Shown: positions 1 through 5,401 of the stretch, piece by piece | How positions within the stretch are numbered: position 1 is the first letter of the stretch | How the letters are laid out: every line of letters begins with the position of its first letter | DNA from: an uncultured beta proteobacterium | GTDB lineage: Bacteria > Pseudomonadota > Gammaproteobacteria > Burkholderiales > Burkholderiaceae_C | NCBI GenBank assembly: GCA_903834645.1 | Contig: CAILKA010000096.1 | Coordinates: 1-5,977 of the forward strand | DNA length: 5,977 bases | Direction: 5' to 3' | Made by a program: the position numbers and the translations under genes | Notes under the pieces: model-generated | Seen by the model: only the letters and a program-made list of their open reading frames with translations | Database searches by the model: none | Told to the model about the DNA's origin: nothing

Positions 1-140
1 ATTCCGAGAACCCGACGCTCGACCTGCCCTGCCGCGAAGTCTTCGACCGCGGCCAGAAGGCGATGCAGGTGGTCGGGCCCGTGCCCGAGGTGGAAGAGGA
101 GATCGCGGCGCTGCACCGGGATTTCTGGCGCCGCGCATGA
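1..140 (+). CDS. 3' end of an unidentified protein-coding gene (partial)
   Basis: An open frame enters from the left edge (first full codon at position 3) and ends at TGA 138-140, giving about 45 C-terminal residues. The peptide contains the segments LPCREVFDRGQKAMQVVGP and EVEEEIAALHRDFWRRA; its end is charged and probably helical, typical of a soluble protein. It contains no membrane segment or motif that I can assign to a family, and it does not resemble the C-termini I know for UreA, UreB, UreC, UreE, UreF or UreG. Codon use matches the neighbours (G or C in nearly all third positions), which supports real coding. It lies 57 nt upstream of ureD on the same strand and could share its transcript. 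An in-frame ATG at 63-65 exists but would give only 25 residues, so the gene almost certainly starts outside the window. Function unknown. Confidence 0.6.
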   Translation, partial: SENPTLDLPCREVFDRGQKAMQVVGPVPEVEEEIAALHRDFWRRA

Positions 141-185
141 CGCGCGCCCGCGCCGGCACACCCGTGGGCCACGCCACGTGAAGGC

Positions 186-190
186 AGGAG
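186..190 (+). promoter_or_regulatory. Ribosome binding site of ureD
   Basis: AGGAG lies 7 nt before the ATG at 198, an almost ideal Shine-Dalgarno spacing, and fixes the ureD start. The 57-nt gap (141-197) between the upstream stop and ureD holds no recognisable -35/-10 or -24/-12 promoter, so ureD is either co-transcribed with the upstream gene or uses a promoter inside it. Confidence 0.75.
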
Positions 191-197
191 CCTCCAG

Positions 198-1049
198 ATG
201 GGCTGGCGCGGCCACCTGAGCCTGCACTACCGGATGGAGGGCGCGCGCACCGTCGCGCTGGACCGCCACGAAGGCCCGCTGCGCGTGCTGCAGCGCCTCT
301 ACCCCGAGGGCGACGCCGTGTGCCACCACGTGCTCGTGCACCCTCCCGGGGGCATCGCAGGGGGCGACGAGCTCGAGATCGACGCCAGGCTCGAACCGGG
401 CACCCATGCCCTGCTCACCACGCCCGGGGCCACCCGCTATTACCGCAGCAGCGGGCCGCTCGCCGCGCAGCGCGCGCGGCTGCGACTGGCCGGCGGCGCG
501 CGGCTGGAGTGGCTGCCGCTGGAGACGATTGCCTACTCAGGCTGCGTGGCCGAGAACCAGGTGCGCCTGGCACTCGAGCCCGGTGCCGAGGCCATGGGCT
601 GGGACGTGCTGGCACTGGGCCTGCCGGCCTCGGGTGAGGCCTTTGCCAACGGCTCCTTCTTGCAGCACCTCGAGCTCGAGGGCAACGGCCAGGCTGGCTG
701 GCTCGAGCGCGGCCGCGTGGAGGCCGCCGACCAGCGGCTGCTCGACTCCCCCCTGGGCTGGGACGGTCTACGCGTCTTCGCCACGATGTGGTTCGCCCGC
801 GGTTCGGCCTGGCCCGTGGCCACGCGCGAGGCCCTGCTGGAAAGCGCGCGCGCCGCCTGCACGGCCTGCGCCGCCTCGAGCCTGGCTGCACGCGCCGGCG
901 CCACGGTGGCGCACGATCGGGTGGTGGTGCTGCGCGTGCTCGGCGCACGGGTCGAGCCCGTGATGGCGCTGCTCACCCAGGTGCGGGCCGCCTGGCGCGC
1001 CGCGGCATGGGACATGGCCGACGAGCGGCCACGGGTGTGGCGCACCTGA
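198..1049 (+). CDS. ureD: Urease accessory protein UreD
   Basis: UreD (UreH in some species) is a cytoplasmic chaperone that binds apo-urease with UreF and UreG and helps deliver nickel to the active site; it is not itself an enzyme. The product has 283 residues, the usual family length. Family landmarks visible are HPPGGIAGGD at 48-57, TTPGATRYYRS at 74-84, PLETIAYSGC at 107-116 and LLDSPLG at 181-187. The PLETIAYSGC variant, in place of the more widespread PQETI-FDG form, resembles what I recall from Burkholderiales. The ATG start is supported by AGGAG 7 nt upstream, and the conserved region begins within the first 30 residues. ureD usually heads or follows a urease cluster on one strand. 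Here it is followed by the convergent urtE after 3 nt, so no ureA, ureB or ureC lies downstream of it. The reading frame is intact with no missing landmark, so it looks functional. Confidence 0.95.
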   Translation: MGWRGHLSLHYRMEGARTVALDRHEGPLRVLQRLYPEGDAVCHHVLVHPPGGIAGGDELEIDARLEPGTHALLTTPGATRYYRSSGPLAAQRARLRLAGGARLEWLPLETIAYSGCVAENQVRLALEPGAEAMGWDVLALGLPASGEAFANGSFLQHLELEGNGQAGWLERGRVEAADQRLLDSPLGWDGLRVFATMWFARGSAWPVATREALLESARAACTACAASSLAARAGATVAHDRVVVLRVLGARVEPVMALLTQVRAAWRAAAWDMADERPRVWRT

Positions 1050-1056
1050 GGCTCAG
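1046..1056. repeat. Palindromic convergent stop-codon junction
   Basis: The sequence CTGAGGCTCAG has 5-bp inverted arms around one central base and contains both the ureD stop (TGA 1047-1049) and the urtE stop (TGA read on the - strand, 1053-1055). A one-base centre cannot form a stable RNA hairpin, and no T-tract follows on either strand, so this is not a convincing terminator. It shows how tightly the two transcription units abut: any terminator for either unit must lie inside the other gene. Confidence 0.6.
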
Positions 1057-1808
1057 ATCGCCAGCCGCGTCCGCACCCCGTCGCGAGCCATGTCCGCACC
1101 CGCGCCTCGCGCCACCACCTCGCCCCGCTCCATCACGAGGTACTGGTCGGCCAGCTCCGCTGCGAAGTCGTAGTACTGCTCCACGAGCACGATGGCCATC
1201 GTGCCGCGGTCGGCCAGCAGCCGGATCACGCGGCCGATCTCCTTGATGATGCTCGGCTGGATGCCCTCGGTGGGCTCGTCCAGCAGCAGCAGCGCCGGCC
1301 CGGCGGCCAGCGCCCGCGCGATCGCCAACTGCTGCTGCTGCCCGCCCGAGAGGTCACCGCCGCGCCGGCGCAGCATCTGCTGCAGCACCGGGAAAAGCTC
1401 GAAGAGCTCGGGCGGGATCGGCGTGCCACCGGGCCGCGCTGCCAGCCCCATGCGCAGGTTCTCCTCTACCGTCAGCCGGCCGAAGATCTCGCGCCCCTGG
1501 GGCACGTAGCCGATGCCCGCGCGCACACGCTCGTAGGAGGCAGAGCGGGTGAGGTCGCGCCCGCCCAGCACCACCGAGCCCGAGCGCACCGGCACCACGC
1601 CCATCAGACTCTTGAGCAGCGTCGTCTTGCCCACGCCGTTGCGGCCGAGCACCACGGTCACCTCGCCCGCGCGCGCCTCGAAGGAGACATCGCGCAGGAT
1701 GTGGCTGCCGCCGTAGGCCTGGTTCAGGCCGCGCACCTGGAGCAGCGCAGGCGCGGGGCCAGGGGCGGGTTCAGGCGCGCCGGCGGCGTCCGGGTGCTCA
1801 CCGGCCAA
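1053..1808 (-). CDS. urtE: Urea ABC transporter ATP-binding subunit UrtE
   Basis: This is one of the two cytoplasmic ATPases that power urea import through UrtB/UrtC. The product has 251 residues: Walker A GRNGVGKTT at 55-63, Q-loop glutamine at 104 in YVPQGREIF, ABC signature LSGGQ at 153-157 followed by more glutamines, and Walker B LLLLDEPT at 173-180. The switch position reads LVEQYYDFA, with Q211 where many ABC ATPases have histidine, which is normal in UrtE and LivF. LNQAYGGSHIL at 28-38 is a typical UrtE opening. The start chosen is TTG at 1808-1806, inside the last codons of urtD (11-bp overlap), preceded by GAGG with 6-nt spacing. This adds a Pro/Ala-rich leader of about 21 residues before the conserved core. 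Later in-frame CTG or GTG codons near residues 22-25 are alternatives. It is the last gene of the operon. Confidence 0.95.
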   Translation of the reverse strand: MAGEHPDAAGAPEPAPGPAPALLQVRGLNQAYGGSHILRDVSFEARAGEVTVVLGRNGVGKTTLLKSLMGVVPVRSGSVVLGGRDLTRSASYERVRAGIGYVPQGREIFGRLTVEENLRMGLAARPGGTPIPPELFELFPVLQQMLRRRGGDLSGGQQQQLAIARALAAGPALLLLDEPTEGIQPSIIKEIGRVIRLLADRGTMAIVLVEQYYDFAAELADQYLVMERGEVVARGAGADMARDGVRTRLAI

Positions 1809-2688
1809 GGTACACCTCGATCACGCGCTCGTCGCGCTGCACCTCGGCCAGCAGCCCCTCGGCCAGCACGCTCCCCTCGTGCAGCACCGTCACGCGCCGG
1901 CGGCCCTGGGTGAGCGCCTCCCCGAACGTCATGTCATGCTCCACCACCCCCAGCGAGTGCCGGCCCTCCAGCGACAGGAAGAGCTCGGCCGTGCGCTCGG
2001 TCTCCTCGTCAGTCATCCCGGCCACCGGCTCGTCGAGCAGGAGCAGCTTGGGGTCCTGCACGAGCAGCATGCCGATCTCGAGCCACTGCTTCTGCCCGTG
2101 GCTCAGGAGCCCCGCCGCGCGCACGGCCTCCCCTTTCAGGTGGATCAGCGCCAGCACTTCGTCGATGCGGTCGCGCTGTTCGCCGGCCAATCGCGCAGCG
2201 AGGGTGGCCCGCACGCGCCGGTCACCCTGGAGCGAGAGCTCCAGGTTCTCGAACACCGTCAGCGCCTCATAGACGGTGGGCTTCTGGAACTTGCGCCCGA
2301 TGCCCGCCTGCGCGATCTGCGTCTCCCCGAGGCGCAACAGGTCGATGTTCGAGCCGAACGACAGGCGCCCCGCGTCGGGCCGGGTCTTGCCGGTGATGCA
2401 GTCCATCAGCGTCGTCTTGCCCGCGCCGTTGGGCCCGATCACGCAGCGCAGCTCGCCCGCGTCGATCGTGAGGCTCAGGCCATTGAGGGCCTTGAAGCCG
2501 TCGAAGCTCACGCTCAGGTCCTCGACGTACAGCGCCACGCCGTGCGCGAAGTCGGGCTCGGTGCCGGCCACGCGGCGCCCGTAGCTGGCCTGGCGTCCGC
2601 CCGATTCCGTGCGCCCTGCGGCCTGGGCCAGGCGCTGCGCATACGCGGCGCGCCGGCGCGCGCCTTCCTCCAGCAGGTCGGGCGTCAA
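1798..2688 (-). CDS. urtD: Urea ABC transporter ATP-binding subunit UrtD
   Basis: This is the second cytoplasmic ATPase of the urea importer, expected to pair with UrtE. With the chosen start it has 296 residues: Walker A GPNGAGKTT at 85-93, Q-loop Q135 in GRKFQKP, signature LSHGQKQWLEIGMLL from 195, Walker B LLLLDEP at 215-221 and switch histidine H251 in VVEHDM. The LSHGQ signature and the ending ERVIEVYLGR are characteristic of UrtD rather than LivG. The frame is open for another 310 codons upstream through urtC, so the start has to be argued. TTG at 2688-2686 overlaps the urtC stop as TTGA and has AGGAG 8 nt upstream, making it the best site. It gives an arginine-rich leader of about 50 residues before the ABC core. 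A GTG at 2538 would give about 246 residues but has no clear ribosome binding site. Confidence 0.94.
   Translation of the reverse strand: MTPDLLEEGARRRAAYAQRLAQAAGRTESGGRQASYGRRVAGTEPDFAHGVALYVEDLSVSFDGFKALNGLSLTIDAGELRCVIGPNGAGKTTLMDCITGKTRPDAGRLSFGSNIDLLRLGETQIAQAGIGRKFQKPTVYEALTVFENLELSLQGDRRVRATLAARLAGEQRDRIDEVLALIHLKGEAVRAAGLLSHGQKQWLEIGMLLVQDPKLLLLDEPVAGMTDEETERTAELFLSLEGRHSLGVVEHDMTFGEALTQGRRRVTVLHEGSVLAEGLLAEVQRDERVIEVYLGR
1815..1818 (-). promoter_or_regulatory. Ribosome binding site of urtE inside urtD
   Basis: On the - strand GAGG precedes the TTG start of urtE by 6 nt and lies within the final codons of urtD. It is the main support for initiation at this rare codon, and its place inside the upstream gene suggests that urtE translation is coupled to termination of urtD. 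Confidence 0.5.
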
Positions 2689-3788
2689 GCTCGCGGCTCC
2701 TGGGCACGGCCGCGCGCGCGCACCCAGCCCACGATGCCCTGCGGCAGGAAGAGCGTCACAGCGATGAAAAGCGCCCCCAGCACGTACAGCCAGTACTCCG
2801 GAAAGGCCACCGTGAACCAGCTCTTGGCCCCGTTGACGAAGAAGGCCCCGACGATCGGCCCGATGAGCGTGCCGCGCCCGCCCACGGCCGCCCAGATCGC
2901 GATCTCGATGCTCGCCGCAGGCGACATCTCGCTCGGGTTGATGATGCCCACCTGCGGCACGTACAGCGCCCCGGCCACGCCGCACATCACGGCCGAGAGC
3001 GTCCAGATCGCGAGCTTGTAGGCCACCGGGTCGTAGCCCGTGAACATCACGCGGCTCTCCGCATCGCGGATGGCCTGCAGCACCCGGCCGAAGCGGCTCT
3101 CCACGATCAGGCGCGAGAGCAGGAAGAACCCCAGCAGCGTGAAGCCGCTGAGCACGCACAGCCCCACGCGCATGCGGTCGTCGATCGGCACGCCCAGGAT
3201 GCGCTTGAAGTCCGTGAAGCCGTTGTTGCCGCCAAAGCCCGTCTCGTTGCGGAAGAACAGCAACATCGCCGCGTAGGTCAGCGCCTGCGTGATGATCGAG
3301 AAGTACACGCCCTTGATGCGCGATCGAAAGGCAAACCAGCCGAACACGAAGGCGAGCAGCCCGGGCACGAGCACCACCAGCAGCGCCTGCGCGAGGAAGC
3401 TGTCGCTCAGCGCCCAGTGCCAGGGGTACTCCTTCCAGTTCAGGAACACCATGAAGTCGGGCATGTCGGCCTTGTACTGGCCGTCGCGCCCGATCTGGCG
3501 CATCAGGTACATGCCCATCGCGTAGCCGCCCAGCGCGAAGAACAGGCCGTGCCCGAGCGAGAGGATGCCCGTGTAGCCCCAGATCAGGTCCATCGCCAGC
3601 GCGCAGATCGCGTAGCACAGGATCTTGCCCAGCAGGCTCACGTAGAAGTCGCTCAGGTGCAGCGCGCTCGTCTCGGGCACCAGGAGGTTGAGCACCGGCA
3701 CGCCCACGCCCAGCACGAGCGCGGCCGCCAGCATCGCCGTCCAGCCGCGCGGGCCCAGCAGTGAGGGGGGTGTGGCCACGGCTGTCAC
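2685..3788 (-). CDS. urtC: Urea ABC transporter permease UrtC
   Basis: This is an inner-membrane permease of the LivM/UrtC type that forms the urea channel together with UrtB. From the start chosen here it has 367 residues. About eight or nine hydrophobic segments can be seen, for example at 17-37, 50-70, 133-155, 208-228, 256-280, 292-318 and 332-352. Family landmarks are DLIWGYTGILSLGHGLFFALGG from residue 67, GFGGNNGFTDF at 184-194, FGRVLQAIRDAESR from 233 (the cytoplasmic loop expected to contact the ATPases) and GIINPSEMSPAASIEIAIWA from 281. The start is uncertain. GTG at 3788-3786 lies 7 nt after the urtB stop with GAGA 5 nt upstream. A TTG at 3827 would overlap urtB by 32 nt and add 13 residues. 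The ATG at 3799, overlapping the urtB stop, is out of frame. The 3' end overlaps urtD by 4 nt. Confidence 0.94.
   Translation of the reverse strand: MTAVATPPSLLGPRGWTAMLAAALVLGVGVPVLNLLVPETSALHLSDFYVSLLGKILCYAICALAMDLIWGYTGILSLGHGLFFALGGYAMGMYLMRQIGRDGQYKADMPDFMVFLNWKEYPWHWALSDSFLAQALLVVLVPGLLAFVFGWFAFRSRIKGVYFSIITQALTYAAMLLFFRNETGFGGNNGFTDFKRILGVPIDDRMRVGLCVLSGFTLLGFFLLSRLIVESRFGRVLQAIRDAESRVMFTGYDPVAYKLAIWTLSAVMCGVAGALYVPQVGIINPSEMSPAASIEIAIWAAVGGRGTLIGPIVGAFFVNGAKSWFTVAFPEYWLYVLGALFIAVTLFLPQGIVGWVRARGRAQEPRA
2697..2701 (-). promoter_or_regulatory. Ribosome binding site of urtD inside urtC
   Basis: On the - strand AGGAG lies 8 nt before the TTG that overlaps the urtC stop codon as TTGA. 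It sits in the last codons of urtC (the Gln-Glu pair before the C-terminal Pro-Arg-Ala). The strong Shine-Dalgarno match decides the urtD start in favour of this TTG and points to stop-restart coupling. Confidence 0.6.
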
Positions 3789-3795
3789 AGCTGTC

Positions 3796-5394
3796 TCATG
3801 CCTCGGCACTGCGGCCCTTGAGCGCAAAGATCCCCTGCGGCCGCTTCTGGATGAAGGCCACGATGAAGACCAGCACCATGATCTTGGCCAGCACCGCGCC
3901 CTGCCAGCCTTCGAGCACCTTGTTCAGCAGCCCCAGGCCCAGGCCCGCGTAGACGGTGCCGGCCAGCTGCCCGACGCCGCCGAGCACCACCACCATGAAG
4001 GAGTCGACGATGTAGCCTTGGCCGAGGTCGGGCCCCACATTGCCCACCTGGCTCAGCGCGCAGCCGGCCAGCCCGGCGATGCCCGCGCCCAGAGCGAAGG
4101 CCCAGGTGTCCACGCGCGACGTGTGCACGCCCACGCAGGCCGCCATGCGCCGGTTCTGCGTGACGCCGCGCACGAACAGCCCGAGCCGGGTGCGCGCGAT
4201 CAGCAGCACCATGCCCGCGAGCACGAGCGCAGCAAAGGCGAGTATGGCCAGCCGGTTCCACGGCAGCGTGAGGTTGGGCAGCACCTCCAGGCCACCTGAG
4301 AGCCACTTCGGGTTTTCCACCGCCACGTTCTGCGCGCCAAAGAGCGAGCGCACCGCCTGCATCAGCATGAGGCTGATACCCCAGGTGGCCAGCAGCGTCT
4401 CCAGGGGCCGGCCGTAGAGCCAGCGGATCACGCTGCGCTCGAGCACCGCACCCACGAGCGCAGAAACCGTGAACGACACCGGTATGGCCACGAGCACGTA
4501 GGCCTCGAACCAGCCCGGCGCCCAGGCCTGGAAGGCGCGCTGCACCAGGTAGGTGGCATAGGCCCCGATCATGATCAGCTCGCCATGGGCCATGTTGATC
4601 ACGCCCATGAGCCCGTAGGTGATGGCCAGGCCGAGCGCGGCGAGCATCAGGATCGAGCCCAGGCTGATGCCGGCAAAGAGCACGCCCAGTCGCTCGCCCC
4701 AGGCCAGGCGTTCCTGCACCGCAGCGAGCGATTGCTGCAGCGCGGCCTTCACCGAAGGATCGGCCTCGGCTGCCAGGCGCTCCAGCAGCACCGAGCGCGT
4801 CGAAGGGTCCGCAACGGAAGCCAGCCGCTGCGCGGCCTGCAGGCGCTGCGCAGGATCCTCGGCCGTGAGCTGCGCCGCCGCCACGAGCGCCTCGAGCTGG
4901 GCCCTCAGCGCAGCGTCCGCCTCGGCCTGCAGGGCGCGCTGCAGCAGCGGCAGCCGGCTCGCATCGACCTGCTCACGCAGTTCCGCCACGGCCTTGGCGC
5001 GTGCGGCACGGTCTGGAGAGAAGAGCCTCAGCGATGCCAGCGCCGACTCGATCTCGCGCCGCATGCGGTTGTTGTTGACGACGTCCTCGGCCCCTTCCGG
5101 CAGCGCAGCCGGCTGGTCGCTGCCGGCCAGCACGGCCTGCCCATCGCGCACCACGAAGGCGCGCCCGGGCGCCACCTTCACCTGGTCGTCCAGCAGTGCC
5201 TGGAGGAAGGCGGCCAGCGCAGGGTCGGGCTGCGCCAGCGCCTGGGCAAGCGCGGCCAGGCGCGCCTCGCTGTCGCCCGCGGCCATGCGAGCAGCCTGCT
5301 CCGGGGTGAGCGCGTGCGCCCACCCCGACAGCAGCAGGCCAGCGCAGAGGAGTCCGCTGCCGAGCCAGGCACGGCAGCGCCCGAGAAACGTCAT
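3796..5394 (-). CDS. urtB: Urea ABC transporter permease UrtB with exported N-terminal domain
   Basis: This is an inner-membrane permease of the LivH/UrtB type and partner of UrtC. The product has 532 residues in two parts. Residues 1-28 look like a signal peptide (basic R6 and R8, hydrophobic 10-23, cleavage motif AHA at 26-28). Residues 29 to about 230 form a soluble, largely helical domain predicted to be periplasmic, containing VVNNNRMRREIESAL from 105 and three exact 16-residue repeats at 179-226. The permease domain follows, with GLMGVINMAHGELIMIGAYA from 261, TWGISLMLMQAVRSLFGAQN from 337, TQNRRMAACVGV at 412-423 and GYIVDSFMVVVLGGVGQLAG from 460. The extra N-terminal domain is, as I recall, common in proteobacterial UrtB and absent from LivH; its role is unknown to me. 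The ATG lies 7 nt after the urtA stop with only a weak ribosome binding site, so translation may be coupled to urtA. Confidence 0.95.
   Translation of the reverse strand: MTFLGRCRAWLGSGLLCAGLLLSGWAHALTPEQAARMAAGDSEARLAALAQALAQPDPALAAFLQALLDDQVKVAPGRAFVVRDGQAVLAGSDQPAALPEGAEDVVNNNRMRREIESALASLRLFSPDRAARAKAVAELREQVDASRLPLLQRALQAEADAALRAQLEALVAAAQLTAEDPAQRLQAAQRLASVADPSTRSVLLERLAAEADPSVKAALQQSLAAVQERLAWGERLGVLFAGISLGSILMLAALGLAITYGLMGVINMAHGELIMIGAYATYLVQRAFQAWAPGWFEAYVLVAIPVSFTVSALVGAVLERSVIRWLYGRPLETLLATWGISLMLMQAVRSLFGAQNVAVENPKWLSGGLEVLPNLTLPWNRLAILAFAALVLAGMVLLIARTRLGLFVRGVTQNRRMAACVGVHTSRVDTWAFALGAGIAGLAGCALSQVGNVGPDLGQGYIVDSFMVVVLGGVGQLAGTVYAGLGLGLLNKVLEGWQGAVLAKIMVLVFIVAFIQKRPQGIFALKGRSAEA
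4717..4860 (-). repeat. Three tandem 16-residue protein repeats within UrtB
   Basis: UrtB residues 179-194, 195-210 and 211-226 align without gaps. Each begins with an acidic or Ala residue followed by Asp-Pro, has Arg or Lys at position 6 and Leu-Ala at positions 13-14. The second and third copies share the opening ADPS. The regular helix-sized period resembles HEAT-like alpha-solenoid units. The repeat is visible at protein level; the DNA copies have diverged, so it is not a recent duplication. Confidence 0.6.
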
Positions 5395-5401
5395 CCGTGC
5401 G

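Noticed and set aside
163..180. Short palindromes (CGTGGGCCACG and CACGTG) upstream of ureD as an operator
   Set aside because: They are very short, match no regulator site that I know and are easily produced by chance in GC-rich DNA; CGTGGGCCACG has a one-base centre and cannot form a hairpin.
533..1099. 188-codon open frame on the - strand opposite ureD
   Set aside because: It is antisense to an intact ureD, of low complexity in Arg, Ala and Ser, and has no motif; a GC-driven shadow frame.
1270..1345. CAG/CTG triplet runs in urtE as a simple-sequence repeat
   Set aside because: They encode the conserved LLLLDEP Walker B and the Gln run after LSGGQ, so codon choice within conserved motifs explains them.
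1053..2688. Assignment of the operon to a LivFGHMJ branched-chain amino acid transporter
   Set aside because: The UrtD signature LSHGQKQWLEIG, the large exported UrtB domain, UrtA landmarks and adjacent ureD all favour urea over amino acids.
1879..3021. 380-codon open frame on the + strand opposite urtD and the end of urtC
   Set aside because: It lies fully antisense to clear urt genes, has a His/Gln/Arg/Ala-rich composition without family resemblance, and is expected from high GC third positions on the opposite strand.
3797..3799. ATG overlapping the urtB stop (ATGA) as the urtC start
   Set aside because: The arrangement looks ideal for coupling, but this ATG is not in the urtC reading frame.
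3688..4299. 203-codon + strand open frame opposite the urtB 3' end and the urtC start
   Set aside because: It is antisense to two recognised permease genes and rich in His, Gln and Ala, with no motif or ribosome binding site that I could support.
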